This document shows positions 24,599 through 34,154 of a stretch of DNA of 47,247 nucleotides, piece after piece. Origin of the DNA: Hyphomicrobiales bacterium (GTDB taxonomy: Bacteria; Pseudomonadota; Alphaproteobacteria; Rhizobiales; Kaistiaceae); NCBI GenBank assembly GCA_017305635.1, contig JAFKKF010000021.1:1-47247 (forward strand). Reading direction: 5' to 3'. Position 1 is the first letter of the stretch; each line of letters starts with the position of its first letter. The notes beneath the pieces were generated by a model, which saw nothing but the letters and a program-made list of their open reading frames with translations, did not search any database and was not told the DNA's origin. A program made the translations under genes and the position numbers.

Positions 24599-26416
24599 TC
24601 AGGCGCCGCCATCCTCGAGCACCGCGTCGCGCCGCGGGCGGCGGATGGCGTCGACGATGACCTGGCGCTCCTCGTCGGGCGCCGGCGTGACGAGGCTGAT
24701 GCCTATCGTGGCGGCGAGGCCGGCGGCAAGTCCATAGATGCCCGCCGCGAGCGCCGGGACGGCCGCGCTGCCGAAGCCGACGACGAAGCCGCCGCCGTGC
24801 CGCGCGAGGGCGAAGTGGCCGATCACGGCGGCGAGGCCGGCGGCCATGCCGGCGAGCGCTCCGAGGCGCGTCGTCCGCCTCCACCAGATGCCGAGCACGA
24901 TGGGCGGGAAGAGCGCGCCGGCGGCGAGCGCCGGGGTCGCCGCGGCGATGGCGAAGTTGATCTCGCCGCGATGGAGCGCGAACCAGCCGGCGAGGATGCC
25001 GATGACCACGTAGAGGAGGCGGCTGAGGATCAGCCGGCGGCCGGCGGTCGAGCGCCGGTTCAGCATGCGCCCGTAGAGATCGTGGCCGAGCGCGTTGCCG
25101 ATGGTGGCGAGGAGGAGCGCGGCGGCGGCAAGGCTCGCCGCGATCGCGCCGGCGGCGATGAGGGCGGTGAGCACATAGGGCAGGCCCATGATGCCCGCAA
25201 AGCCGAGATTGACCGCATCCGGATCCACGGCGAGGGCGGCCGATCCGACGACGCCGCCGGCGCCGATGACCGGCGTGCAGGCGGCGGCAACCGCGTCCGG
25301 ACTCGTCGCCTCGACGCCGCAGAGCTTCACCAGCCCGTGGCGGCCGAAGTCGAAGATCCAGTCGGGCAGGTCGCCGAGCGAGGAGCCGACGACGTCGCGC
25401 AATATTGCGAGGCGGACATAGGCGGCGATGGCCGGCGCGGTGAGGAGGGCGGCGAGCGAGAAGAAGAGCGCCCAGCCGGCGGTCCGGCGGGCGCCATCGG
25501 CGCTCCGTGCGCTGCCCACGCGGGTGAGCACATGGGGAAGGACGGCGATGCCCGCGGCGAGCGTCATCACGATCGCCGGCAGCCACGTCCACCCGCCGGG
25601 CGGCTGCGGGAATACATGGCCCGCGAGCACGTTCAGCGTTCCCTCGAACGAATCCGCATCCTGCAGGATGTAGCCGTAGGTGAGCTGGGGGAAGGGAAAG
25701 TCGCCGTTCTCGATCGCCGCCAGCGAGGGCGGCACGAGCAGCGCGAGGAGGAAGATGACGCCCTCGGCGCCGGCGACCAGCGTGACCGCCCGGAGGCCGC
25801 CGAGAAGGCTGGAGAAGAGCGTGACCGCGACGGCGACCGTCACGGCGATCTCCGGCCGGATGCCGAAGGTGAGCGAGCCGACCCAGCCGGCCGCGGCGAG
25901 CGCGGCGGCGAGCGCGGGAAACGCCACCGCGAGCAGGACGACGAGACCGGCCACGCGCACCAGCCGCCCGCCATAGCGGATCGCCAGGAAATCGGCGGCG
26001 GTGATCGCGCCCGATTTGCGGAAATAGGGGGCGACGATGACGGCAAGGAGGGCGAGGCCGATGGCCGTGCCGAGCGCGACCGCGGCGCCGGCGGCGGGAT
26101 CGGCGAGGAAGATCGCCGCCGGCCCGAGGAGGCCGGTGAGGCCGGCAATGGCCGCCGCGGTGACGAAGCCGTTGAAGACCGGCGGCACGTGGCGGCCGGC
26201 GACGAGGAAGTCCGCCTCCGACAGCGTGCGCCCGGCAATGCCGATGACCGCGAAGGAGGCGAGCGGCACGCCGATGACGAGGAACGCCACCAGGCGGTCG
26301 ACGATGCCGAGTTCGGCGATCACCGCGACCACGGTCGCGAAAAGCGCAAAGGCGCCCGCATAGACGGCGTAGGACTGGCCGAGGATCCGCCCGTCGTCGC
26401 GCCGGCCGGCAAGCAT
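24599..26416 (-). CDS. Sodium:solute symporter large subunit (VC_2705-like)
   Basis: 605 residues with about 13-14 hydrophobic helices, including SEADFLVAGRHVPPVFNGFVT and ITAADFLAIRYGGRLVR, typical of the SSF family. Its closest group pairs with a DUF4212 small subunit, found here three bases upstream. A long loop with two cysteines (KLCGVEATSPDAVAAACTP) probably faces the periplasm. It likely imports a short organic acid such as acetate-type substrates with sodium; the exact solute is unknown. Confidence 0.9.
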   Translation of the reverse strand: MLAGRRDDGRILGQSYAVYAGAFALFATVVAVIAELGIVDRLVAFLVIGVPLASFAVIGIAGRTLSEADFLVAGRHVPPVFNGFVTAAAIAGLTGLLGPAAIFLADPAAGAAVALGTAIGLALLAVIVAPYFRKSGAITAADFLAIRYGGRLVRVAGLVVLLAVAFPALAAALAAAGWVGSLTFGIRPEIAVTVAVAVTLFSSLLGGLRAVTLVAGAEGVIFLLALLVPPSLAAIENGDFPFPQLTYGYILQDADSFEGTLNVLAGHVFPQPPGGWTWLPAIVMTLAAGIAVLPHVLTRVGSARSADGARRTAGWALFFSLAALLTAPAIAAYVRLAILRDVVGSSLGDLPDWIFDFGRHGLVKLCGVEATSPDAVAAACTPVIGAGGVVGSAALAVDPDAVNLGFAGIMGLPYVLTALIAAGAIAASLAAAALLLATIGNALGHDLYGRMLNRRSTAGRRLILSRLLYVVIGILAGWFALHRGEINFAIAAATPALAAGALFPPIVLGIWWRRTTRLGALAGMAAGLAAVIGHFALARHGGGFVVGFGSAAVPALAAGIYGLAAGLAATIGISLVTPAPDEERQVIVDAIRRPRRDAVLEDGGA

Positions 26417-26419
26417 CGC

Positions 26420-26674
26420 TCAGTCCTCGCCCATGTGATGCTGCCGGTCGAGATCGGCCTGGCGCCGGGCGAACCAGAAGACGATGGCGACGAGGAGGAT
26501 CGGCACGACCGCGGCGGCAAGCGCATAGTCGAAGGGAAGCGCGAGAAGCGTTTCCCCGCCGGTGACGCGGGCGAGGACGAAGAGGAGGAACGCGGCCAGC
26601 GCGGCGCCGCCGAGCGCGGCGACCGCGAGGCCCCGCGTGCTCCGCCACCATGCTTCCTGATCCGCGTCGCTCAT
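26420..26674 (-). CDS. DUF4212 family symporter small subunit
   Basis: 84 residues from ATG 26674 ([20 protein letters not shown]). Two membrane helices, ending [17 protein letters not shown]. It lies three bases before the large symporter subunit on the same strand, the usual arrangement. The longer frame upstream (to 26776) has no family similarity and is left out. Confidence 0.85.
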   Translation of the reverse strand: MSDADQEAWWRSTRGLAVAALGGAALAAFLLFVLARVTGGETLLALPFDYALAAAVVPILLVAIVFWFARRQADLDRQHHMGED

Positions 26675-26847
26675 GCCCGTTCCCGATCCGTCGATTCGCC
26701 AAGGCTGCAGCATGGCATGGTGGCGAGGCCCCGCCCATGTGGGGCAATCGCCGCGGCTCGTTGCCATGGAGGCCAATCGGGTCTAGGGAGGAAATGGACC
26801 GGCGTGCGGCTCAACCGGGATGCCGGCGAGACATCAGGAGACGGGCG

Positions 26848-27258
26848 ATGCTCAAGGAATTCAAGGAATTTGCCCTCAGGGGCAATCTGGTCGATCTCGC
26901 GATCGGCTTCATCATCGGCGCCGCGTTCAGCGGGCTGGTGCAGTCGGTGGTGAACGATCTCATCATGCCGATCATCGGGTGGATCACCGGCGGCATCGAT
27001 TTCTCCAATCTCTATGTCCAGCTCGCCGGCGAGCCGCAGCCGACGCTGGATGCAGCCCGCAAGGCCGGCGCCACGCTTGCCTACGGCAATTTCATCACGC
27101 TCCTGATCAACTTCCTGATCGTTGCCTGGGTCCTCTTCCTGGTCGTCAAGGCGATGAACCGCATGAAGAAGCCCGCGCCGCCGCCGGCTCCCACTGCCCC
27201 GCCGCGCGAGCAGGTGCTGCTCGAGGAAATCCGCGACCTGCTGGCCAAGCGAGCCTGA
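26848..27258 (+). CDS. mscL: Large-conductance mechanosensitive channel
   Basis: 136 residues from ATG 26848 with CAGGAGA upstream. The N-terminal [20 protein letters not shown] and the first helix with [20 protein letters not shown] are diagnostic; the second helix is [20 protein letters not shown], followed by the cytoplasmic helix [16 protein letters not shown]. It forms the pentameric inner-membrane emergency valve opened by tension in osmotic downshock. Divergent from the symporter operon. Confidence 0.96.
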   Translation: MLKEFKEFALRGNLVDLAIGFIIGAAFSGLVQSVVNDLIMPIIGWITGGIDFSNLYVQLAGEPQPTLDAARKAGATLAYGNFITLLINFLIVAWVLFLVVKAMNRMKKPAPPPAPTAPPREQVLLEEIRDLLAKRA

Positions 27259-27361
27259 GCGGCTTCGCATCAGCATCGGTGAAGTGAACGGTCAGCGGAA
27301 ATCATGAGTGTTCCGGCGGCACTCGCGTAAGCTCGCCGCCGGAACAGGAAAGCAGGCTCCG

Positions 27362-28534
27362 TTGACCGATTCCGCCCTACTCGCCACGCTCCGCTCGGAG
27401 GCGCGGGACGCGCCCGAGAGCGGCATCGTCGAGGTCTTCAACTACGGCCGCGGCCGCCCCGGCCTGATCCCGCTCTGGGTCGGCGAGGGCGACCTGCCGA
27501 CGCCCGGCTTCATCAGCGAGGCCGCCAACCGTTCGCTGGCCGACGGCGAGACCTTCTACACCTATCAGCGCGGCGTGCCGGAACTGCGCGAAGCGCTCGC
27601 CCGCTACCACATGCGCACCTTCGGCCGCGCCTTCTCGCCGGATCGCTTCTTCGCCACCATCGGCGGCATGGGCGCGATCCAGATCGCAGTGCGCATGGCA
27701 GCGGGGGCCGGCGACGAGGTGATCGTGCCCACCCCCGCCTGGCCCAACCTCGCGGCCTCGGTCGGCGTCGGCGGGGCGAGGCCGCGCGAGGTCGCCATGC
27801 GCTTCGGCAATGCCGGCTGGACGCTCGATCTCGACGAGCTCTTCGCCGCCGCCGGGCCGCGCACCAAGGCCCTTTTCCTCAATTCGCCGTGCAACCCGAC
27901 CGGCTGGACCGCGACCCGCGAGGAGCTCCAGGCGATCCTCGCCTTCGCCCGGAAGCGGGGCCTGTGGATCATCGCCGACGAGGTCTATCACCGCTTCTCG
28001 TATGGCGCGCCCCGCTCGCCGTCCTTCTACGACGTGGCCGAGGACGACGACCGCATCTTCTACGTCAATACCTTCTCGAAGAACTGGGCGATGACCGGCT
28101 GGCGCATCGGCTGGCTGTCCTCGCCGCCGGCGCTCGGCCAGGTGATCGAGAACCTCGTGCAATATTCGAGCTCCGGCGTCGCCGCCTTCATGCAGCGGGC
28201 CGCGACCGTGGCGCTGGACGAGGGCGAGGCGTTCATCGCCGAGCAGCTTGCCCGGGCGCGCGCCGGCCGCGACATCGTCTGCCGCGGGCTCGGCGCCACG
28301 GGCCGCGTGCGCTTCAGCGAACCGGCGGGGGCGTTCTATCTCTTCTTCGCGGTGGACGGCGAGCCGGATACGCGGAAGCTCGCCCTCCGGCTGGTCGACG
28401 AGGCCAATGTCGGCCTCGCGCCGGGCGCATCCTTCGGGGAAGCGGGCAAGGGGTTCCTCCGCCTTTGCTACCTGCGCTCGCCCGACCAGGTCGAGGAGGC
28501 GACGGCGCGGCTGGCCCGCTGGCTGGGCCGCTAG
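27362..28534 (+). CDS. PLP-dependent aminotransferase, class I/II fold
   Basis: 390 residues from the TTG at 27362 ([20 protein letters not shown]), which matches where the family begins; a GTG at 27308 would add 18 basic residues. Fold-type I aminotransferase: substrate loop [38 protein letters not shown], and the PLP lysine in [16 protein letters not shown]. The C-terminal Arg for the substrate carboxylate is in [11 protein letters not shown]. It likely transaminates aspartate or an aromatic amino acid; specificity is not evident. Stop codon shared with the convergent hemA within CTAG. Confidence 0.92.
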   Translation: MTDSALLATLRSEARDAPESGIVEVFNYGRGRPGLIPLWVGEGDLPTPGFISEAANRSLADGETFYTYQRGVPELREALARYHMRTFGRAFSPDRFFATIGGMGAIQIAVRMAAGAGDEVIVPTPAWPNLAASVGVGGARPREVAMRFGNAGWTLDLDELFAAAGPRTKALFLNSPCNPTGWTATREELQAILAFARKRGLWIIADEVYHRFSYGAPRSPSFYDVAEDDDRIFYVNTFSKNWAMTGWRIGWLSSPPALGQVIENLVQYSSSGVAAFMQRAATVALDEGEAFIAEQLARARAGRDIVCRGLGATGRVRFSEPAGAFYLFFAVDGEPDTRKLALRLVDEANVGLAPGASFGEAGKGFLRLCYLRSPDQVEEATARLARWLGR

Positions 28535-29811
28535 CCGCCCGCCGGCGAGAAGATCACCGTGCTGGCGCCAGGCATCGCGATGCGCGGGATTTCCGCATCC
28601 GGCACGTGCAGCGGCAGGCCGAGACGGTTCCACACCTTGGTCAGCGCCGTGGCGAGCTGGGCGACGAGCTGGTCGTCGTGGAACGGTGTCGGCGTGATCC
28701 GGAGGCGCTCGCTGCCGCGCGGCACGGTCGGGTAGTTGATCGGCTGGATGTAGATGTCGTGCTCGGCGAGCAGCATGTCGCTCGCCTGCTTGCAGAGATC
28801 GGCATTGCCGACGAAGACCGGCACGATATGGGTGTCGCTCTTCATCACCGGCAGGCCGGCGGCGGTCAGCGCACGCTTGGTCGCGGCGACCGCGCGCTGC
28901 TGGCCTTCGCGCTCGGCGGACGAGGCCTTCAGGTGCCGGATCGCGGCAACCGCGGCCGCGGCGACGGCCGGCGGCAGCGCCGTGGTGAAGATGAAGCCGG
29001 GCGCATAGGAGCGGATCGTGTCGACCACGACCTGCGAGGCGGTGACGTAGCCGCCGAGCGTGCCGAAGGCCTTGGCGAGCGTCCCCTCGATCACGTCGAT
29101 GCGGTCCATGACGCCGTCGCGCTCGGCAATGCCGCCGCCGCGCGGGCCGTACATGCCGACCGCGTGGACCTCGTCGAGATAGGTCATCGCGCCATACTGC
29201 GCGGCGAGGTCGGCGATCCTGCCGATCGGCGCCACGTCGCCGTCCATGGAATAGACCGACTCGAAGGCAATCAGCTTGGGACGCACGCGGGAGAGCGACT
29301 TCAGGATCGTCTCCAGGTGGTCGAGGTCGTTGTGGCGGAAAATGACCTTCTGTGCCCCCGAGCGCCGCACGCCTTCGATCATCGAGGCGTGGTTCAGCTC
29401 ATCGGAAAGGATGACGCAGTCGGGCAGCATGCGGGCAATGGTCGAGATCGCCGCCTCGTTGGAGACGAAGCCCGAAGTGAAGACGAGCGCCGCCTCCTTG
29501 CCGTGCAGGTCGGCAAGCTCGCTCTCAAGCTGGACGAGGGGATGATTGGTGCCCGAAATGTTGCGCGTGCCGCCGGCGCCGACGCCGACGCGCTGCGCCG
29601 TCTCGGTCATCGCGGCGATGATGTCGGGGTGCTGGCCCATGCCGAGATAGTCGTTGGAGCACCAGACGGTGATCTCGCGCTCGCTCGCCTGGGTGCGCAG
29701 GAGCGCCTTCGGGAAGCGTCCGGCGATCCGCTCCAGATTGGCAAAGACCCGATAGCGCCGCTCCGCGTGAAGGGCTGCGATCGCCTGGGCGAAGATCGAC
29801 TGATAGTCCAT
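28531..29811 (-). CDS. hemA: 5-aminolevulinate synthase (C4 pathway)
   Basis: 426 residues from ATG 29811. Condenses glycine and succinyl-CoA, with PLP, to 5-aminolevulinate, the first step of haem synthesis in alphaproteobacteria. [65 protein letters not shown] and the PLP lysine in [15 protein letters not shown] are present. A perfect FNR/FixK-type site lies about 100 bp upstream, predicting control by oxygen. The next gene upstream on this strand ends at 30028, so hemA has its own promoter region. Confidence 0.97.
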   Translation of the reverse strand: MDYQSIFAQAIAALHAERRYRVFANLERIAGRFPKALLRTQASEREITVWCSNDYLGMGQHPDIIAAMTETAQRVGVGAGGTRNISGTNHPLVQLESELADLHGKEAALVFTSGFVSNEAAISTIARMLPDCVILSDELNHASMIEGVRRSGAQKVIFRHNDLDHLETILKSLSRVRPKLIAFESVYSMDGDVAPIGRIADLAAQYGAMTYLDEVHAVGMYGPRGGGIAERDGVMDRIDVIEGTLAKAFGTLGGYVTASQVVVDTIRSYAPGFIFTTALPPAVAAAAVAAIRHLKASSAEREGQQRAVAATKRALTAAGLPVMKSDTHIVPVFVGNADLCKQASDMLLAEHDIYIQPINYPTVPRGSERLRITPTPFHDDQLVAQLATALTKVWNRLGLPLHVPDAEIPRIAMPGASTVIFSPAGG

Positions 29812-29902
29812 TGATGGCTCTGGCTGATTAGAACGGCTGCAAGTTAAAGGGACGGCCCCCTCAAGTCCACCGCCAGATTGCCGCGTGGCCGATGACGGCG
29901 CG

Positions 29903-29916
29903 TTGATATGGATCAA
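29903..29916 (-). promoter_or_regulatory. FNR/FixK-type site upstream of hemA
   Basis: TTGATATGGATCAA is an exact TTGAT-N4-ATCAA palindrome, the site for FNR/FixK-class activators. Its centre is about 98 bp before the hemA start codon. A site centred at -41.5 would put the transcript start about 57 bases before the ATG. hemA is under FixK or FnrL control in several alphaproteobacteria. No fnr or fixK gene is in the window. Confidence 0.72.
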
Positions 29917-30027
29917 CCGGCAAAGCGCCGATTGCCGCCATTCCCGAAATACCGGAAGGGCCGCGCGCCCGATTCTCGCCGGAGGGCGTTGAAAATGCGT
30001 TGCCTGCCTGCACGGGGAGGGCGGCCT

Positions 30028-30714
30028 TCACCCGGTATAGGAGACGCCCCGGTACTTCATGCCGACCTGCACCACGCCGACGATGACCCGCGACAGGATT
30101 TCCATGTCGACCGGCATGCGCGGCCGCCAGACGTCGAGGAGCAGCGCGATTCGCGGCTCGTCGGCATTGTTCAGCACTTCGTGCGGGAAGGTGTCGTCCC
30201 AGAGCAGGATATCGCCGTCGCTGATCCGGTATTCCTTGTGGTCGATCATCATGATCGTTGCCGGCTTGCCGTTCGGCTCCTTGGGGATGCGGAGGCCGAG
30301 GTGGAAGCGCATGATCCCGCGGAACGGGCCGCGATGCTCGGGGATGTGCTTGCGCGGCGCGAGGAACGAGATCGTCGCCGACTTCACCTCCGGGCATTCG
30401 TCGAGGAGTTTCGCCAGCGTCGGCATCTTGGCGATGTTCTCGGGCACCCCGACGCCATAGGCCTTGAGGATGAACATGCGCCAGTCGAGGCCGTCATTGG
30501 CCGAGATGTCGGCCTGCTCGGGCATGAGGTCGTGGAAGCGCGGCATCTTCTCGAGGCGCACCTGGATCGCCTCGTCGCGGATCTTCTGCCAGTTCTGCTG
30601 GAACTTGGCCGAGTTGGGGAAGTCGCGCGCCGCGTCGAGGATCGGCGGCGTATCGATGCGCCGGTCGTAGATCTTGCGCACTACCTCGGATGCTCGCTCG
30701 TAGAATGCGCTCAT
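30028..30714 (-). CDS. Aspartyl/asparaginyl beta-hydroxylase-domain protein, copy 2
   Basis: 228 residues from ATG 30714 (MSAFYERASEVVRKIYDRRI). The catalytic core EHRGPFRGIMRFHLGLRIP and DDTFPHEVLNNADEPRIALLLD keeps the iron-binding histidines and both arginines seen in the paralogue at 18631. It lacks the hydrophobic segment that follows the core in copy 1 and has MPVDMEILSRVIVGVVQVG instead. 2-oxoglutarate- and iron-dependent hydroxylation is expected; the substrate is unknown. Divergent from the transglycosylase gene. Confidence 0.85.
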   Translation of the reverse strand: MSAFYERASEVVRKIYDRRIDTPPILDAARDFPNSAKFQQNWQKIRDEAIQVRLEKMPRFHDLMPEQADISANDGLDWRMFILKAYGVGVPENIAKMPTLAKLLDECPEVKSATISFLAPRKHIPEHRGPFRGIMRFHLGLRIPKEPNGKPATIMMIDHKEYRISDGDILLWDDTFPHEVLNNADEPRIALLLDVWRPRMPVDMEILSRVIVGVVQVGMKYRGVSYTG

Positions 30715-30887
30715 GGACGTTCCCACCTTCCCCGCCGCGGGCAGCAATCGCTTCCGCTTTCGATTCGATTCCAACACCAAACCGCTCCCGACCGCAAGAA
30801 TCGCCGGGTTCCCTGGAGCGGTTCGAGAGTGGCCGGAGCGGTCGCCGGCCATTGGCGGGAGACGCGCCGCAGCATAACATCGCCGCC

Positions 30888-31700
30888 ATGATCCGCCCCG
30901 TGCGCACCTTCCTCCTCGCCCTCGCCCTGGTCTCCACGGCCGGTCCGGCACTCGCCGCCGCCTGCGGCAGCAGCGCCGCCGGCTTTGCCGGCTGGCTGGA
31001 GGATTTCAAGCGGCAGGCGATCGCATCCGGCATCTCGCCGGGCGTGGTCGCCAGCGCCTTTGCCGGCGTCACCTATGACAGCAAGGTCATCTACCTCGAC
31101 CGCCACCAGGGCCACTTCAACCTGAGCTTCGAGCAGTTCGTGGCCAAGCGCGCGCCGCCCTCGACCATCGCCCTCGGGCGCTCGAAGCTGCAGAAGAACG
31201 CCGCACTCTTCGCCGGCATCGAGAAGCGCTATGGCGTGCCCGGCCCGATCCTCGTCGCCATATGGGGGCTGGAGACCGGCTTCGGCCCCAATCGCGGCAA
31301 CATGCCGGTGATCCGTTCGCTCTCGACGCTCGCCTATGATTGCCGCCGGGCGGCCTATTTCCGCAACGAGCTGATGTCGGCCCTGAAGATCATCCAGCGC
31401 GGTGACCTGTCGCCGTCGCAGATGAAGGGCGCCTGGGCCGGCGAGCTCGGCCAGACCCAGTTCCTCGCTTCCTCCTACCTGAAATTCGCCGTCGACTATG
31501 ACGGCAACGGCCATCGCGACCTGATCAATTCGAGCGCCGATGCGCTCGCATCCACCGCGAACTACCTGAAGGGCTATGGCTGGCAGCGCGGCGGCCCGTG
31601 GACCGAGGGCAGCCACAATTACGAGGTGCTCCGGCAGTGGAACAAGGCGGGCGTCTATGTGAAGACGATCGCCTATTTCGCCTCGAAGATTTCCGGCTGA
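30888..31700 (+). CDS. Lytic murein transglycosylase, MltB-like (GH103)
   Basis: 270 residues from ATG 30888. Signal peptide MIRPVRTFLLALALVSTAG, cleavage near ALAAA. SLT_2 domain: FEQFVAKR, IWGLETGFGPNRGNMPVIRS with the catalytic Glu, GDLSPSQMKGAWAGELGQTQFL, and a C-terminal KTIAYFASKISG. It cleaves the MurNAc-GlcNAc bond to anhydro-MurNAc in the periplasm. It lacks the C-terminal peptidoglycan-binding module some relatives have. After the signal peptide there is AAACGSSAAG, not a clear lipobox, so it is probably soluble. Confidence 0.93.
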   Translation: MIRPVRTFLLALALVSTAGPALAAACGSSAAGFAGWLEDFKRQAIASGISPGVVASAFAGVTYDSKVIYLDRHQGHFNLSFEQFVAKRAPPSTIALGRSKLQKNAALFAGIEKRYGVPGPILVAIWGLETGFGPNRGNMPVIRSLSTLAYDCRRAAYFRNELMSALKIIQRGDLSPSQMKGAWAGELGQTQFLASSYLKFAVDYDGNGHRDLINSSADALASTANYLKGYGWQRGGPWTEGSHNYEVLRQWNKAGVYVKTIAYFASKISG

Positions 31701-31728
31701 CGAAGAAGCCGGGCAGGGAGACAGAACG

Positions 31729-32625
31729 ATGATCGTGGTGACCGGCGGCAGCGGCAAGCTCGGCCGCGTTGTGGTGAAGCACCTCATGGACAAGGGCTAC
31801 GAGGTGACCTCCGTCGACCTCGCCCCGCCGCCCGGCCAGCACAATCCGCCGCGTCCCGGCGACGTGCGCTTCGCGCGCGCCGACGTGACCGACTTCGGCG
31901 AGGCCATGGCCGCCTTCTCGATGATCGACGAACGGGTGGAGAAGGTGACCGGCATCGTCCATCTCGCGGCGATCGCGGCGCCCGGCCTCGCCGCCAACCA
32001 CGTCACCTTCGCGACCAACACGATTTCGACCTACAACGTCTTCGAGGCGGCGCGTCAGCTCGGCATCCGCAACGTGGTCTGGGCCTCGAGCGAGACCGTC
32101 TATGGCGTGCCCTATCCGAAGGGGCCGGCCTACCTCCCGGTCGACGAGGACATCCAGCGGCCGGAGACCGCCTATTCGCTGTCGAAGATGCTCGGCGAGG
32201 AGATGGCCAAGCAGTTCGCCCGCTGGGAGCCGAAGATGAAGATCGTGGGCTTGCGCTTCTCCAACGTCCAGGAGCCGCACGACTACGCCCGCTTCCCCGA
32301 ATTCGACCGCGATCCGAAGTCGCGCCACTTCAACCTGTGGACCTATATCGACGCCCGCGACGGTGCCGAGGCGGTGCGACTGGCGCTCGAATCGAAGCTG
32401 AAGGGCGCCCATGTCTTCGGCATCGCCAATGCCGATTCGGTGATGAGCCGCACGAATGACGAGATCGTCGACAAGGTCTTCCCGAAGACGAAGCGCAAGC
32501 GCCCGCTGAAGGAGAACGAATCGCTGATCTCGATCGAGCGGGCGCGGAAGGAGCTCGGCTACCGGCCGAAGCACGCGTGGCGGAAGCAGGTCGAAGCGTT
32601 GAAGGGCAAGGCGGAGCGAGGATGA
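31729..32625 (+). CDS. NAD(P)-dependent epimerase/dehydratase (extended SDR)
   Basis: 298 residues, GGGAGA upstream of the ATG. Rossmann motif VVTGGSGKLGRVV, active-site Ser in ASSETVYG, and YSLSKMLGEE with the catalytic Tyr and Lys. Resembles nucleoside-diphosphate-sugar epimerases and uronate-type dehydrogenases. It follows the transglycosylase by 28 bp and overlaps pncA by four bases (ATGA), so it is in an operon. Substrate not evident. Confidence 0.9.
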   Translation: MIVVTGGSGKLGRVVVKHLMDKGYEVTSVDLAPPPGQHNPPRPGDVRFARADVTDFGEAMAAFSMIDERVEKVTGIVHLAAIAAPGLAANHVTFATNTISTYNVFEAARQLGIRNVVWASSETVYGVPYPKGPAYLPVDEDIQRPETAYSLSKMLGEEMAKQFARWEPKMKIVGLRFSNVQEPHDYARFPEFDRDPKSRHFNLWTYIDARDGAEAVRLALESKLKGAHVFGIANADSVMSRTNDEIVDKVFPKTKRKRPLKENESLISIERARKELGYRPKHAWRKQVEALKGKAERG

Positions 32626-33251
32626 CGAAGATCGCGAAAGACGACGTCCTCATCGCCATCGACGTGCAGAACGACTTCATCCCCGGTGGCGCGCTCGCCG
32701 TTGCCGGCGGGGATGCCGTGGTGCCGCTGATCAACGACCTGTCGCGGCGCTTCGAGCACTATGTCGTGACGCAGGATTGGCATTCGCCGCGGCACAAGTC
32801 CTTCGCCTCCGCTCACAAGGGCAAGGAGCCCTTCGAGACCGCCACGCTGCATTATGGCGAGCAGACGCTGTGGCCGGATCATTGCGTGGCGGGCACGAAG
32901 GGTGCCGAATTCCATCCCGACCTCGACCTCGACGAGGCCGAGCTGATCCTCCGCAAGGGCTTCCGGCCGGAGATCGATTCCTACTCGGCCTTCTACGAGA
33001 ACGACCGCGCGACGCCGACCGGCCTCGGCGGCTACCTGAAGGAGCGCCGGCTGAAGCGCCTCTTCCTCGCCGGCCTCGCCACCGACTATTGCGTCGCCTA
33101 TTCCGCCCTCGATGCGGTCAAGCTCGGCTTCGCCGTGACGGTCATCATCGATGCCACCCGCGGCATCGACCTGGCCGGCTCGATGGAACGGATGATCGCC
33201 GAGATGAAGGCGGCGGGCGTGATCCTCGCCGACGCGGCGACGCTGGGCTAG
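32622..33251 (+). CDS. pncA: Nicotinamidase / pyrazinamidase
   Basis: 209 residues from ATG 32622. Converts nicotinamide to nicotinate for NAD salvage. LIAIDVQNDFIPGGALAV holds the catalytic Asp, TQDWHSPRHKSFAS the metal-binding Asp and His residues, FRPEIDSYSAFYEND the lysine region (LRKGF) just before, and GLATDYCVAYSALDA the nucleophilic Cys. Translationally coupled to the epimerase, and followed after three bases by the glycosyltransferase-like gene. Confidence 0.95.
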   Translation: MTKIAKDDVLIAIDVQNDFIPGGALAVAGGDAVVPLINDLSRRFEHYVVTQDWHSPRHKSFASAHKGKEPFETATLHYGEQTLWPDHCVAGTKGAEFHPDLDLDEAELILRKGFRPEIDSYSAFYENDRATPTGLGGYLKERRLKRLFLAGLATDYCVAYSALDAVKLGFAVTVIIDATRGIDLAGSMERMIAEMKAAGVILADAATLG

Positions 33252-33254
33252 CTG

Positions 33255-34154
33255 GTGCGCCCGCTCCGCGAATACAGGCTCGCGGATTGGCGTCGCCTCC
33301 GGCCCCTCACACATTTCCTGAAGACGCGGCGTTACCGGCGGATCACCGAGGAACATCTGCGGCGTCCGGCCCGCGCCGGCGACCTGGACGTCATTCGCGC
33401 CAGCATGCGGGATCGGCAGGCGCTGGTGGCGATTGCCTTCAACGATCCCGAGGTGATCGGCTGGCAGGTACGGCTCCTGCGCCGGCACCTTCCCGGTGTT
33501 CTCTACCTGGTCGCGGACAATTCTACCCACGATGTTGCTGCAGGGGAGATCCGGTCCGTTTGCGAGAGGCATGGCGCGGGCTGGCTGCGCCTGCCGCGCG
33601 TCGCGTGGGAGCGCGGCGTCACCAGCCGGTCGCATGGGCTGGCCCTCAATTGGGTCTGGCGCAACCTGATAAGGCCGGCCGGGCCGGCATCGTTCGGGTT
33701 CATCGACCACGACCTGTTTCCGATTGCCCCCGACGATCCCTTCCGCTGGCTTGATCGGCAGGATTTCTATGGCCACGTCCGTTCGGCCGGCACGCGCTGG
33801 TTTCTTTGGGCCGGCTTCTGCTTTTTCCGGTTCGATCACGTGCGCGGCCTGCCGCTCGATTTCGGCCAGGACTGGTTCAACGGTCTCGATACCGGTGGCG
33901 CCAACTGGAACGTCCTCTATAGCGCGGCGAGGCGGGCTGGCCTTTGCGAGGAACCTCTTCGGGAGCTTGCGCTTGATGTCGCCGGGAAGACGGAGCACAT
34001 CCAGCAGTTCGGCCAGTGGCTTCACCTCGGCGATATGTCCGGCGGCGATCGGCCCGGGGCGGCCGGGATTCGCGCGCGGAAGAGGGCCGCGGTCGCCCGC
34101 CTGATCGCTCCCTGCCTTGCCGGGGCGGAGGAGGATTCCGGCAGCCCTCAGTAG
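33255..34154 (+). CDS. GT2-like glycosyltransferase family protein
   Basis: 299 residues from GTG 33255. The central part looks like a GT-A nucleotide-sugar fold: VAIAFNDPEVIGWQVRLLRR, LYLVADNSTH, RGVTSRSHGLALNW, and FGFIDHDLFPI where DHD may serve as the DxD metal site. RWFLWAGFCFFRFD and GANWNVLY follow. I recognise it only at fold level. It begins three bases after pncA, yet its likely partners are the glycan genes from 34825 on. Its end overlaps the convergent L,D-transpeptidase gene by seven bases. Confidence 0.7.
   Translation: MRPLREYRLADWRRLRPLTHFLKTRRYRRITEEHLRRPARAGDLDVIRASMRDRQALVAIAFNDPEVIGWQVRLLRRHLPGVLYLVADNSTHDVAAGEIRSVCERHGAGWLRLPRVAWERGVTSRSHGLALNWVWRNLIRPAGPASFGFIDHDLFPIAPDDPFRWLDRQDFYGHVRSAGTRWFLWAGFCFFRFDHVRGLPLDFGQDWFNGLDTGGANWNVLYSAARRAGLCEEPLRELALDVAGKTEHIQQFGQWLHLGDMSGGDRPGAAGIRARKRAAVARLIAPCLAGAEEDSGSPQ

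Noticed and set aside
24797-26953. Long plus-strand open frame opposite the symporter genes
   Set aside because: Highly charged low-complexity translation (many DDE/GGE/RR runs) typical of an antisense frame; the minus strand encodes recognisable membrane proteins.
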